A DNA stretch of 64,000 nt from Actinacidiphila guanduensis (GTDB lineage Bacteria > Actinomycetota > Actinomycetes > Streptomycetales > Streptomycetaceae). Position 1 is the first letter of the stretch. Each line of letters begins with the position of its first letter. The notes under the pieces were generated by a model that did no database searches, was not told the origin of the DNA, and was given only the letters and a program-made list of their open reading frames with translations. Below, one piece after another: positions 1-9,444 of this stretch. The stretch lies in assembly GCF_900103985.1 (NCBI RefSeq), contig NZ_FNIE01000012.1:204204-268203 (forward strand), in the 5' to 3' direction. Made by a program: the position numbers and the translations under genes.

Positions 1-1
1 A

Positions 2-1099
2 CAGCGCGACACCTCGCTGACCGCGGACGGCGTGGTGGAGGCGGTGAACAACGACCAGTCCTTCGTGGACCTGAAGACCACCAAGGCCACCTACAGGAGC
101 AGCAACCCGGCCGTGGCCACCGTGGACCGCAACGGCACCGTGCACGCCGTCGCCGACGGCGTTGCCACCATCTCGGCCACCGTCGGCGGGGTCACCGGCT
201 CCGCGCCCGTCGTCGTCCGCAACACCGCGGGCCTGGACGCGCCGCCCATCGCCGACGCCGGCACCACCCTGACCGCCACCACCAGCTACACCAACGGCAG
301 CGCCCAGGCGGCGACCGGCGTCACGGCCGACCTCAAGGCGCCCGACGGCTGGACCGTGACGGCCACCACCCCGGCCTCCTTCGACCAGGTCGGCCCCGGC
401 CAGAAGGTCACCACCACCTGGCACGTCACCATCCCCGCGGGCACCGACCCGGCCTCCTTCACCCTGAACGCCACCGTCACCGCCCCGACCGGCAGCTACA
501 CCGCCGACGCGCCGGTCACCGTGCCCTACGCCTCGCTGACCGCCGCCTTCACCAACTCCGGTATCAGCGACGACAGCAACACCAAGACCGGCAACCTCGA
601 CGGCGAAGGCGCCAGCTTCTCCGCCCAGGCGCTCCAGGCGGCCGGCTGGACACCCGGGAAGACCACCGTGCACGACGGGATCCCCTTCGCCTGGCCGGCC
701 ACGGCCGGCACCGGCGACCCCGACAACGCGGTGGCCACCGGCGAGGCGGTCAAGATCAGCGGCTCCGGCGCGAAGCTCGGCTTCGTGGGCGCCAGCGCCT
801 TCGGCGCCACCTCCGGCAGCGGCACCATCCTCTACACCGACGGCACCACGCAGACCTACGCGCTGGCGCTCGCCGACTGGTGGTCCACCACGCCCTCCCA
901 GGGCAGCGACATCGCCGCCACCACGCCCTACCTCAACAACGGCGGCGGGCAGCAGAACCAGAACGTCCACATCTACGCCGCCACCGTCGACCTGCAACCC
1001 GGCAAGACCGTGCAGGCCCTCACGCTGCCGCACGTGAGCGACGGCGTGGTCGACCACCAGGTCGCCATGCACATCTTCTCGGTGGGCATCGGCGGCTGA
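2..1099 (+). CDS. C-terminal part of a secreted glycoside hydrolase (5' end outside window)
   Basis: Open from the window edge, with about 365 residues visible. The first ~70 residues look like a bacterial Ig-like (Big_2) repeat (SNPAVATVDRNGTV, then a GVATISATVGG-type strand). Residues ~75-180 resemble the NEW3/NPCBM-associated domain found after catalytic domains of actinobacterial glycosidases. The remaining ~180 residues are a beta-rich accessory module with FTNSGISDD and DLQPGKTVQALTLP, which I know only as a C-terminal domain of large secreted sugar hydrolases. No catalytic domain is inside the window, so the substrate cannot be named. A GH2 gene follows 174 bp downstream on the same strand, suggesting joint use of a plant or fungal glycan. 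Confidence 0.75.
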   Translation, partial: QRDTSLTADGVVEAVNNDQSFVDLKTTKATYRSSNPAVATVDRNGTVHAVADGVATISATVGGVTGSAPVVVRNTAGLDAPPIADAGTTLTATTSYTNGSAQAATGVTADLKAPDGWTVTATTPASFDQVGPGQKVTTTWHVTIPAGTDPASFTLNATVTAPTGSYTADAPVTVPYASLTAAFTNSGISDDSNTKTGNLDGEGASFSAQALQAAGWTPGKTTVHDGIPFAWPATAGTGDPDNAVATGEAVKISGSGAKLGFVGASAFGATSGSGTILYTDGTTQTYALALADWWSTTPSQGSDIAATTPYLNNGGGQQNQNVHIYAATVDLQPGKTVQALTLPHVSDGVVDHQVAMHIFSVGIGG

Positions 1100-1273
1100 C
1101 CGCACCACCGCCACCGAACCCCGGGGCCGGCCGCAGCGCCGCGACCGGCCCCCTTCGGCGTGCCCCCACCCTCGGAAACACCCGCGGAACGCGCCGGAAC
1201 ACCCCTTGCCCGCACGACCCCGGGCCGCCCCCTGTCCGGAATCCGCCGGACGGGCACGCACACGGAAGGAACC

Positions 1274-4200
1274 ATGGACACCCCGCACGAGAACCCCAGC
1301 TCCGCCCTGGTCCCGACGCGCCGCCACCTCCTCGGCATCGGCGCCGCCACCGCGGCCGCCCTCGCCCTGCAACCGCTCGGCAGCGCCCGCGCTGTCGCCG
1401 CTCCCGGAACCGCCCCCGCCTCGGCCCCGAGAACCGGCGGTGCCAGGGTCCTGCGCTCGCTCAACGGCACCTGGGACTTCCAGCCCGCGGCCGCCGGCGC
1501 CGCCTACCCGCCGCCGCAGGACGGCTGGGCCGCCATTCCGGTGCCGGCCGAGTGGAACATGGACTCCGGCCCCTTCGCCACCGCCTGGCACGCCTACGAC
1601 CTCTTCGGGACGCCCGCCGAGTGGACCACCGCCGACACCGCCTGGTACCGGCGCAGCGTCACCGTGCCGGCCTCGGCGAAGGGGCAGCGGATCGTGCTGC
1701 GCTTCGAGGCGGTCAACTTCGAGACCACCGTCTTCGTCAACGGCACGCAGGTCGCCCACCACCTGGAAGGGCTGCTGCCCTTCGAGGCCGACATCACCGA
1801 CCAGACCGTCTTCGGCGGCGCCAACACCGTCCACCTGCTGGTGCGTTCGCCCGGCGCCGCCGCCCGGCAGTCCGACGGCTACCACCACCCCGCGGGCTCC
1901 TGGTGGGGCCAGGAGGCGGCCGGCATCTGGCAGGACGTCTGGCTGCTGGCCCGCAACCCCGTCTCGGTGGCCGGCACCGCGGTCACCACCTCCGTCACCG
2001 ACCGCACCTTCGGCGCCACCACCGGCCTGCGCAACGACTCGGCCGCCGACACCGCCGTGCGGGTGGACCACACCGTCTGGGACGGCGCCCGCCAGGTGAT
2101 GCGGCTCAGCCGCGTGGTGACCGTGCCCGCCGGCGGCACCGCCACCGTGGAGGAGTCGGCCGGCTGGCGCAGCCCGCGGCTGTGGAGCCCGGCCGACCCG
2201 CACCTGTACGAGCTGCGGATCGACGTCCGCGCCGCCCGCGGCGGCCCCGTGCTGGACTCCACCGTGGAGCGGTTCGGCTTCCGCGAGGTCACCGTGGACG
2301 GCCCGGCCCTGCTGCTCAACGGCGAGCCCCAGCTCCTGCGCGGCGACTCCTGGCACTACATGGGCTCGATCCAGAACAGCCGGGCCTACGCCGAGCTGTG
2401 GATGACGATGGCGATGGCCGCCGGCGTCAACTACATGCGGCTGCACGCCATGCCCTACCCGCCGGTCTACTACGACGTGGCCGACGAGCTGGGCATGATG
2501 ATCGTCGGCGAGTCCGGCATCTACGGCTCGTCGGGCAACTACGCCATGAACGCCGCCGACTTCTGGGACAACTGCGCCACCCATCTCCGCGCGCGGGTGG
2601 TGCGCGACCGCAACCACCCCTCGATCATCGCCTGGAGCGCGGAGAACGAGATGCTGGCCGCCTTCGGCCAGAGCTGGGCCCCGCAGGTGGCCGCCCTCAA
2701 GCCCGCCGTGCTCGCCGAGGACACCACCCGCCCGGTCTACTTCGAGGGCGACGGCGACCCGCAGGGCGCGGGCGACCTGCGCAGCACCCACTACCCCCTG
2801 GAGATCACCACCGGCAGCACCGCGATCCCCGAGTCGGCCCGCGCGCTGGCCCCCGGCCAGTCCCGCGGTGACGAATGGGACCGCAAGAAGCCCTTCCTCA
2901 TCAGCGAGTTCAGCTCCATGTACTACGCCAACCCCTCCGACGTCAGCACCCTCGGCGGCTCGGCGGCCTACGCCGACCTGGACGGGCTGTGGTCGGCCCA
3001 CGCGCTGACCGTCCGGGCCCAGATCGAGGGCTTCCGCTACGCCGGGATCACCGCCATCTCGCCCTGGAACACCGTCTGGTACGGCATGCAGCCGCTGCCC
3101 TTCGACGGCACCTCGGTGCCCCAGGCGGACAAGAGCGGCTCCGGGCCGCGCCTGAAGCGCGTCGGGCCGTTCGCCGCCACCCTCAACCCCGGCTTCCAGC
3201 GCGGCCTGCCCGACTACCGGCCCAACCCCATCCACGACGCGGTGGTCCGCGTCTTCCAGCCGGTCGCCGCGCTCGCCCTGGACTACCGCACCCACTACTT
3301 CGGCGGCACCACCCTCGCCAAGGACCTGATGGTCTGCAACGACACCGCCGCCGCCCAGAAGCTCACCGTCGCCTGGAGCCTTTCCGGCAAGGGCATCCCC
3401 ACCCGCAGGGGTTCGGCGAAAACCACGGTGCCGGCCACCGGGCGCACCACGGTGACAGCGAAGCTGGCGCTGCCCACCGTGCGCCAGGACACCGCCGCCA
3501 CGTTGAAGATCACCGTCTCCGGCGGCGGCTCCTTCACCGACGAGATCGCGCTGAGCCTGCACCCGGCGCCCGCCGCGCGCCTCGCAGCCCCGCTCAAGGC
3601 CGCCGTCCTGGAGGGCGGTTCGGGCGCCGCCACCACGCAGGCGCTGTCCGCCCTGGGTGCCACCGCCCGCACCCTGCCCGACCTGTCCGCGCTGCCCGAC
3701 CCGGCCTCCGGCGAGGTGCTGGTCGTCGCCGAGGGGGCCGGGCCGACGGTGAGCGAGGACGACCGCACCGCGGTGGCCGCGTTCGCCGCGGCCGGCGGCC
3801 AGGTGCTGGTGCTCGCGCAGAGCGCCTTCCCGCAGCTGCTGCCCTGGCCGCAGTTCACCATCGGCAGCCGGCAGACCGTCACGCACGTGGCCGCCCCGCA
3901 CCACCCGGTGCTGGCCGGCATCGGCGCCGACGACCTGCGCTGGTGGCACACCGACGACGAGTCGGTCGTGTCCACCCTGCTGCTCAAGCCGCGCTTCGGC
4001 AGCCTGCTCTCGCTCGCCGACGCGGGCCCCGCGCTGGCCGCCGGCGCGCTCGCCGAGGCCCGCTTCGACAAGGGCCGCTACGTGCTGTGCCAGTACCCGG
4101 TGGTGGCCGCCCAGGCCGCCGAGCCGGTCGCGGCCCGCCTCCTGCGCAACCTGCTCGGCTACGTGGCCGCCCCGGCGCAGCCGACCGGCCGTCTCGGCGT

Positions 4201-5284
4201 CCTGACCTCCGACGCCAAGGGCGCGGCCGCCCTCACCCTGAAGGCGGCGGGCGCCGACGTCACCGTCATAGCGGCCGTGGACGACGCCGCCCTGCAGGCC
4301 GCCGACATCCTGCTGGTGGACGCCTCGGCGGGCAACGACACGCAACTGGCCTCGCTGAAGGCGGCCGCCGGCGCGGTCGGCACCTGGCTGGAGGCCGGCG
4401 GCACGCTGTGGATCAACGGAGCCACCCCGGACACGCTGCCCGCCGTGGCCGGCTTCCTGCCCTCGGGCGCCGCACTCACCGCCCTGGACGCCGACCACCA
4501 GCACGGCGCGGTGGTCACCGGCCGCTCCCCGCTCACCGGCGGCATCAGCAACGCCGACCTTGACTGGCCCGGCGCCGGCAGCGCGCTCGCCGGCTACGGC
4601 CTGACCGCGCGCGGCGGCACCAGCGCGGCCGACGCCAGGGCCGTGTCCTGGAGCCAGTTCAGCTCCGGCAACGAGCAGACGAAGTACGGCAAGGCGGCCC
4701 ACAGCACGGTCGGCTTCACCGCCTCCAGCGTGCTGTGGCACACCAGCCGGGGCAAGGGCCGGGTGGTGGTCGACCAGCTGCAGTGGCCGACGCGCAACGC
4801 CCTGCCGACCCAGGTGGGCCTGGCCGCGGTGCTGGCCGCGAGCCTGGGCGCCGCCTTCGCGGCGGGCTCCGGCTCCGGCGAACTGCCCACCACCGGCTGG
4901 AAGGGCTTCACCAACCCGGCGAGCGGCAACCCCGCCGACGCCTTCGACCGCAACCCCAGCACCCGCTGGAGCAGCGACGCCCTGCGGCAGCCGGGCATGT
5001 ACTACGGGCTCGACCTCGGCGCGCCGCACACCATCGACAAGATCGTCTGGGACGCCTCCGCCTCCAGCGGCGACGTACCCGGTGCGGCCGATCTGATGGT
5101 CTCCACCGACAACGCGGCCTGGACCACGGTGCTGAGCCTGTCCGACACCGCGCCCTACACCGCGGGCGGCGTCATGACGCTCACCTTCGACCCGGTGGAC
5201 GCGCGCTACCTGAAGGTCGTCAACACCAAGGCCGCCGGGCTGTACCTGTCGGTGCACGAGATCTACGTGTACGCGGTCCAGTAG
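1274..5284 (+). CDS. Tat-exported glycoside hydrolase family 2 protein with C-terminal discoidin domain
   Basis: 1336 residues. The ATG at 1274 follows GGAAGGA at 1264-1270. The N-terminus has a twin-arginine signal (TRRHLLGIG, hydrophobic AATAAALALQPLG, Ala-rich cleavage zone), so it is predicted to be exported folded. GH2 order is visible: sugar-binding jelly roll (LNGTWDFQP; VNFETTVFVNGTQV), Ig-like domain, then a TIM barrel. NHPSIIAWSAENEM carries the usual acid/base Glu and KPFLISEFSSMY the likely nucleophile Glu. A long glutamine-amidotransferase-like middle (~780-1190) precedes a final ~120-residue F5/8 type C (discoidin) carbohydrate-binding domain (NPADAFDRNPSTRWSS). Most likely a beta-galactosidase, beta-mannosidase or related enzyme; specificity cannot be read. 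Confidence 0.9.
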   Translation: MDTPHENPSSALVPTRRHLLGIGAATAAALALQPLGSARAVAAPGTAPASAPRTGGARVLRSLNGTWDFQPAAAGAAYPPPQDGWAAIPVPAEWNMDSGPFATAWHAYDLFGTPAEWTTADTAWYRRSVTVPASAKGQRIVLRFEAVNFETTVFVNGTQVAHHLEGLLPFEADITDQTVFGGANTVHLLVRSPGAAARQSDGYHHPAGSWWGQEAAGIWQDVWLLARNPVSVAGTAVTTSVTDRTFGATTGLRNDSAADTAVRVDHTVWDGARQVMRLSRVVTVPAGGTATVEESAGWRSPRLWSPADPHLYELRIDVRAARGGPVLDSTVERFGFREVTVDGPALLLNGEPQLLRGDSWHYMGSIQNSRAYAELWMTMAMAAGVNYMRLHAMPYPPVYYDVADELGMMIVGESGIYGSSGNYAMNAADFWDNCATHLRARVVRDRNHPSIIAWSAENEMLAAFGQSWAPQVAALKPAVLAEDTTRPVYFEGDGDPQGAGDLRSTHYPLEITTGSTAIPESARALAPGQSRGDEWDRKKPFLISEFSSMYYANPSDVSTLGGSAAYADLDGLWSAHALTVRAQIEGFRYAGITAISPWNTVWYGMQPLPFDGTSVPQADKSGSGPRLKRVGPFAATLNPGFQRGLPDYRPNPIHDAVVRVFQPVAALALDYRTHYFGGTTLAKDLMVCNDTAAAQKLTVAWSLSGKGIPTRRGSAKTTVPATGRTTVTAKLALPTVRQDTAATLKITVSGGGSFTDEIALSLHPAPAARLAAPLKAAVLEGGSGAATTQALSALGATARTLPDLSALPDPASGEVLVVAEGAGPTVSEDDRTAVAAFAAAGGQVLVLAQSAFPQLLPWPQFTIGSRQTVTHVAAPHHPVLAGIGADDLRWWHTDDESVVSTLLLKPRFGSLLSLADAGPALAAGALAEARFDKGRYVLCQYPVVAAQAAEPVAARLLRNLLGYVAAPAQPTGRLGVLTSDAKGAAALTLKAAGADVTVIAAVDDAALQAADILLVDASAGNDTQLASLKAAAGAVGTWLEAGGTLWINGATPDTLPAVAGFLPSGAALTALDADHQHGAVVTGRSPLTGGISNADLDWPGAGSALAGYGLTARGGTSAADARAVSWSQFSSGNEQTKYGKAAHSTVGFTASSVLWHTSRGKGRVVVDQLQWPTRNALPTQVGLAAVLAASLGAAFAAGSGSGELPTTGWKGFTNPASGNPADAFDRNPSTRWSSDALRQPGMYYGLDLGAPHTIDKIVWDASASSGDVPGAADLMVSTDNAAWTTVLSLSDTAPYTAGGVMTLTFDPVDARYLKVVNTKAAGLYLSVHEIYVYAVQ

Positions 5285-5411
5285 CCGGCCGCCGACGAGC
5301 CTGCCGGCGGCGGTGGTCAGGACCCGCCGCCGGCAGCGGCACCCGGGGCGCGCCGGGCGGGGGCGGTGCGGGGCCATGGGGGTCCGCCCGGCCCGCCCCA
5401 CCGCGCACAAG

Positions 5412-5459
5412 GGCGCTCCGGCGCGTAACCCCCTGACCCGGGCGGCGCGCCGGAGCGCC
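5412..5459. terminator. Hairpin between convergent GH2 and isomerase genes
   Basis: A perfect 14-bp inverted repeat (5412-5425 and 5446-5459) with a 20-nt loop lies in the 279-bp gap between two genes that end towards each other. No U-tract follows, as is common in actinobacteria. Likely a bidirectional terminator. Confidence 0.5.
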
Positions 5460-5563
5460 GGTCTTCGTGCGGGCGGCCGCGCGCGGTGCTGCGGCGGCCC
5501 GGTGCCCGCGGACCCCGGAAGCCGGGGGCCTCGGGCAGTCAGGACATCGGGGGCCTCAGGGCG

Positions 5564-6571
5564 TCAGGAGGACGAGCTGAAGGCGGAGTCGAAGGAAGCC
5601 GCGGGCGGCTCGATCGCCGCCAGGGCGCGCACGTGCGCCAGGGCCTGCGGGGCGCCCAGGGCGCGGTCCATCCCCGCGTCCTCCCACTCCACCGAGATCG
5701 GCCCGTCGTAGCCGATGCTGTTGAGCATGCGGAAGACCGGCTCCCAGGGCACGTCGCCGTGGCCGGTGGACACGAAATCCCATCCGCGGCGCGGATCGCC
5801 CCACGGCAGATGGGAGCCCAGCCGGCCGTTTCGCCCGTTCAGCTGCTTGACGGACTCCTTGCAGTCCACGTGGTAGATGCGGTCCTTGAAGTCCCACAGG
5901 AAGCCGACCGGGTCGAGGTCCTGCCAGACGAAGTGGCTCGGGTCGAAGTTCAGGCCGAAGGCGGGCCGGTGGCCGATGGCCTCCAGGGTGCGCACCGTCG
6001 TCCAGTAGTCGTAGGCGATCTCGCTGGGGTGCACCTCGTGCGCGAAGCGCACCCCGACCTCGTCGAAGACGTCCAGGATCGGGTTCCACCGGTCGGCGAA
6101 GTCCTGGTATCCGCGCTCGATCATCTCCGGCGGCACCGGCGGGAACATCGCCACGGTGTGCCAGATCGACGACCCGGTGAAGCCGACGACCGTGTCGACC
6201 CCGAAAGCCGCCGCGGCCCGCGCGGTGTTGCGGATCTCCTCCGCGGCGCGCTGCCGCACCCCTTCCGGCTCCCCGTCGCCCCAGATCCTGGCCGGCAGGA
6301 TGCCCTTGTGGCGCTCGTCGATCGGGTGGTCGCACACCGCCTGGCCGGTCAGGTGGCAGGAGATGGTCCAGCAGCGCAGCCTGTGGCGCTCCAGGGTCTC
6401 GCGCAGCCGCGGCAGATAGGCGTCGTCGGACAGCGCCGCCTCGATGTCGAAGTGGTCGCCCCAGCAGGCGATCTCCAGGCCGTCGTAGCCCCACTGCGAG
6501 GCGAGCCGGCACACCTCGGTGAACGGCAGGTCGGCGAACTGGCCGGTGAACAGGGTGACGGGTCGGGCCAT
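5564..6571 (-). CDS. Sugar phosphate isomerase/epimerase family protein (xylose isomerase-like TIM barrel)
   Basis: 335 residues. ATG preceded by TGGAGGA. The fold is the AP-endonuclease-2/xylose isomerase-like barrel: GYDGLEIACWGDHFD near the N-terminus, HEVHPSEIAYDYW, FGLNFDPSHFVWQ, YHVDCKES and GPISVEWED near the C-terminus supply the metal-binding Glu/Asp/His set usual in the family. Members isomerise or epimerise sugars, inositols or keto-sugars. It lies 42 nt downstream of a Gfo/Idh/MocA dehydrogenase in the same direction; such pairs commonly oxidise and rearrange a sugar or cyclitol in the cytoplasm. With the upstream glycosidases and the ROK regulator this suggests one catabolic unit. 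The final substrate is unknown. The tail ends in a short Ser run. Confidence 0.88.
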   Translation of the reverse strand: MARPVTLFTGQFADLPFTEVCRLASQWGYDGLEIACWGDHFDIEAALSDDAYLPRLRETLERHRLRCWTISCHLTGQAVCDHPIDERHKGILPARIWGDGEPEGVRQRAAEEIRNTARAAAAFGVDTVVGFTGSSIWHTVAMFPPVPPEMIERGYQDFADRWNPILDVFDEVGVRFAHEVHPSEIAYDYWTTVRTLEAIGHRPAFGLNFDPSHFVWQDLDPVGFLWDFKDRIYHVDCKESVKQLNGRNGRLGSHLPWGDPRRGWDFVSTGHGDVPWEPVFRMLNSIGYDGPISVEWEDAGMDRALGAPQALAHVRALAAIEPPAASFDSAFSSSS

Positions 6572-6613
6572 GGCGTCCTCCAGGCGTCGGGCCGGTCGGT
6601 GGGGGTGGGGCGC

Positions 6614-7867
6614 TCAGCGCGTCCCGGGGGCGTCCACGGGGATGTGGACGCCCAGCGCCGCCGCGCTCGCCTCCACCGCCGCCAGCACCCGCTGGACCTG
6701 CAGGCCCTCGGCGAAGGACGGGTGCGGGTCCTCGCCCGCGGCCACCGCGGTGACGAAGTCGCGCACCTGGTGGGTGAAGGTGTGCTCGTAGCCGAGCAGA
6801 TGCCCGGGCGGCCACCAGGCACCGGCGTAGGGGTGCTCGGGCTCGGTGGCCAGGATGCGGCGGAAGCCGGCCGTGGCGGAGTCCTCGGTGCGGTCGTGGA
6901 AGGCCAGCTCGTTCATCGCCTCGGCGTCGAAGGCGATGCTGCCCAGCGAGCCGCTGACCTCGATCCGCATCGCGTTCTTGTGCCCGGTGGCGAACCTGGT
7001 CGCCTCGAACACCCCGATCGCGCCGCCCTCGAAGCGCGCGGTGAACACCGCGGCGTCGTCCACCGTGACCGCGCCGCGCTCCGCCGAGGCGGTGCCGGAC
7101 AGGCCGCTGGCGCTGGCGGGCAGGGGCCGCTCGGTGACGAAGGTCTCCAGCAGGGCGCCCACCGAGGAGATGGCCTGCCCGGTCAGGTACTGGGCCGCGT
7201 CGATGCTGTGCGCGCCCAGGTCGCCCAGGGCGCCGGAGCCGGCCTGCTCCTTGCGCAGCCGCCAGGCGAGCGGGAACTGCGGGTCCACCAGCCAGTCCTG
7301 GAGGTACTGCGCGCGTACCTGGTGGATGCGGCCGAGCCGGCCGTCGGCGATGAGCCGGCGGGCGAGCGCGAGCGCGGGCACCCGGCGGTAGTTGAAGCCC
7401 ACCATCGAGCGGACGCCGCCGGCCCGGGCCGTCTCGGCGGCCTGCGCCATCCGCGCCGCCTCCGCCACGGAGTTGGCCAGCGGCTTCTCGCACAGCACGT
7501 GCTTGCCCGCCGCCAGGGCAGCCAGGGCGATCTCGGCGTGGCTGTCGCCGGGCGTGCAGACGTCCACCACGTCGATGTCGCTCCGCTCGACCAGCGCCCG
7601 CCAGTCGGTCTCGAAGGAGGCCCAGCCGTAGCGTTCGGCGGACTTCGCGACCGCCGCGGCGTCGCGGCCGCAGACCGCGGTCAGCTCGACCGGGCGCGGC
7701 AGGTCGAAGAAGCGGCCGGCGGTGCGCCAGGCGTGGGAGTGGGCGGCGCCCATGAAGGCGTGGCCGACCATGCCGACCCGCAGGGGCGGCGCGCCGACGC
7801 CGGCAGGGGAGGGCGGGGGCGGCGGGGGCGGCGGGGGTGGCGTGGATGGCGCGGGATGCGTGGGCAA
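6614..7867 (-). CDS. Gfo/Idh/MocA family NAD(P)-dependent oxidoreductase
   Basis: 417 residues from a TTG at 7867, chosen because AGGAGGAG (7873-7880) sits 5 nt upstream. An in-frame ATG at 7906 would lie on the wrong side of this ribosome site. A proline run (about ten residues) precedes the Rossmann start RVGMVGHAFMGAAHSH. VLCEKPLANSVAEA is the family's conserved EKP motif, and GDLGAHSIDAAQYL lies in the C-terminal half where the catalytic His/Asp region is expected. The protein probably oxidises a sugar, sugar acid or inositol hydroxyl with NAD(P). It is the first gene of a two-gene minus-strand unit with the isomerase and is divergent from the ROK regulator. Confidence 0.9.
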   Translation of the reverse strand: MPTHPAPSTPPPPPPPPPPSPAGVGAPPLRVGMVGHAFMGAAHSHAWRTAGRFFDLPRPVELTAVCGRDAAAVAKSAERYGWASFETDWRALVERSDIDVVDVCTPGDSHAEIALAALAAGKHVLCEKPLANSVAEAARMAQAAETARAGGVRSMVGFNYRRVPALALARRLIADGRLGRIHQVRAQYLQDWLVDPQFPLAWRLRKEQAGSGALGDLGAHSIDAAQYLTGQAISSVGALLETFVTERPLPASASGLSGTASAERGAVTVDDAAVFTARFEGGAIGVFEATRFATGHKNAMRIEVSGSLGSIAFDAEAMNELAFHDRTEDSATAGFRRILATEPEHPYAGAWWPPGHLLGYEHTFTHQVRDFVTAVAAGEDPHPSFAEGLQVQRVLAAVEASAAALGVHIPVDAPGTR

Positions 7868-8129
7868 GGTGGCTCCTCCTGGCGGCCCGTCCCAATCGTT
7901 ATTCATCCGGCATCGACTGAAACTCTTCGTGTTGGATAGAACAGTTCGTGAGTTTCTGCCTGAACTTTGTCATAAGTCAAGGCTCTTGACGGGACGAACG
8001 CCAACTCGGCACGGTGCTGTCGGCGATATCGACGGTATCCACGGTGCCGCCGGTCTCGGGACGCCGGTGGCGCCCTCGGCACCGGCGCCGCCACCGGTGC
8101 CGGCGGCACACGTACACACCCCGGGGGTC
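7868..8129. promoter_or_regulatory. AT-richer divergent promoter region between the oxidoreductase and ROK genes
   Basis: This 262-bp gap is clearly richer in A/T between about 7895 and 7990 than its surroundings. It contains an inverted repeat GAAACTC (7919-7925) / GAGTTTC (7950-7956). Such an AT-rich island between a ROK regulator and its probable target is where an operator is expected. That the ROK protein binds here is inference. Confidence 0.45.
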
Positions 8130-9353
8130 ATGATCGAAACGCCAGTCAACCTGCGTGAGGTAGGAAGGCTACGGGTCCTGGAGGCCCTGCACACCACGGC
8201 GCGCAGCAGCCGCCCGGAGCTGGTCCGCGTCACCGGCCTGTCCCGGGCCACCGTCTCCTCGCTCATCGCCGACCTGATCGCGATCGGCCTGGTCACCGAG
8301 GACGAGGGCCCGGAGGACCCCGAGCCGCGCCGCACCGGCCGCCCCGCCCAGTCCCTGTCGCTGGTGCCGACCGCGGGGTACGCCATCGGCGCCGACATCG
8401 GCCACCAGCACGTCCGGGTGATCCTGTGCGACCTGTTCGGCGCCGTGCTGTGGGAGCACTGGGTGGCCAAGGAGGTGGACCGGGCGCCCGAGGAGACGCT
8501 CGACCTGGTCGCCGTCCTGGTCAACCGCGCCCTGCAGGAGACCGGCGTGGACCGCGACCGGGTGCTGGGCATCGGCGCGGGCATCGCCTCCCCGGTGGAG
8601 AAGGGCAGCGGCGCCCTGGGCGCGGAGGGCATCATGCCCGGCTGGGTCGGCATGCGGCTCACCCACGAGCTCCAGCTGCGCACCGCCCTCCCCGTGCGGG
8701 TCACCAACGACGCGAACGCCGGGGCGCTGGCCGAGCGGATGTACGGCGCCGGCCGCCACACGGGCGACATGGTCTACGTACGGCTGTCGGCCGGCATCGG
8801 CGCCGGCATCGTCAGCAACGGCCGGCTGCTGCTGGGCGCGCGCGGCCTGGCCGGCGAGATCGGCCACCTGCCGCTGATCGCCGACGGGCTGATCTGCCGC
8901 TGCGGCAACCGCGGCTGCCTGGAGACCGTGGCCAGCCCCGTCGCCATCGCCCGCCTGCTGTCCGACAGCTGGGGCCAGCCGGTCGCCCCGCGCGACCTGC
9001 CCGCGCTGATCGAGCAGCGCAACACCGGGGCGCTGCGCGCCGTCCGGGACGCCGGCGACGCCGTGGGCCGGGCGCTGTCCACCCTGGTGACGCTGCTCAA
9101 CCCGCGGCTGATCGTGGTCGGCGGCGACCTCGCGGGCGCCGGCGAGGACATCCTGGAGCCGATGTGGGCGGGGGTGCGGCGGCACACCCTGCCATCGGCG
9201 ATGGAGAGCGTGGAGATCGTCACCGGCGGCCTCGGCGACGGGGCGGAGGTGCGCGGCGCCGCGGGCCTGGTGCTCGCCGACGCCCCCCAACTGCTCTCCG
9301 CGGCACCGGCCGAGCAGCCTGCGGCGGCGGGTGAGCGGGCCGAGCCCGCCTGA
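8130..9353 (+). CDS. ROK family transcriptional repressor
   Basis: 407 residues from the ATG at 8130. The N-terminal winged helix is visible (LRVLEALHTTARSSRPELV, then TGLSRATVSSLIADL). The sugar-kinase-like ROK domain follows, with GYAIGADIGHQHVRVILCD, VTNDANAGALAE and the zinc motif CRCGNRGCLE at roughly residues 255-264. The HTH marks it as a regulator rather than a glucokinase. ROK regulators normally respond to a sugar or sugar phosphate and repress neighbouring sugar genes. Its divergent position beside the oxidoreductase/isomerase pair makes those genes the likely targets. The open frame extends far upstream without a plausible start. Confidence 0.9.
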   Translation: MIETPVNLREVGRLRVLEALHTTARSSRPELVRVTGLSRATVSSLIADLIAIGLVTEDEGPEDPEPRRTGRPAQSLSLVPTAGYAIGADIGHQHVRVILCDLFGAVLWEHWVAKEVDRAPEETLDLVAVLVNRALQETGVDRDRVLGIGAGIASPVEKGSGALGAEGIMPGWVGMRLTHELQLRTALPVRVTNDANAGALAERMYGAGRHTGDMVYVRLSAGIGAGIVSNGRLLLGARGLAGEIGHLPLIADGLICRCGNRGCLETVASPVAIARLLSDSWGQPVAPRDLPALIEQRNTGALRAVRDAGDAVGRALSTLVTLLNPRLIVVGGDLAGAGEDILEPMWAGVRRHTLPSAMESVEIVTGGLGDGAEVRGAAGLVLADAPQLLSAAPAEQPAAAGERAEPA

Positions 9354-9444
9354 ACCGCCGCCGTACCGGGGGCCCGTACGGACCGTCCGCGCGAGGGGGC
9401 CGTACGGCTCCGGCGGTGCCTTCCCGGCGGCCACAATGGGACCC

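Noticed and set aside
880..2871. 663-residue plus-strand open frame over the GH2 gene
   Set aside because: Arg/Pro/His-rich composition and complete overlap with the GH2 gene, whose motifs are clear in the other frame.
5486..7939. 817-residue plus-strand open frame
   Set aside because: It is antisense to the isomerase and oxidoreductase genes, rich in Arg/Gly/Val from GC-biased third positions, and has no domain motif; a shadow frame.
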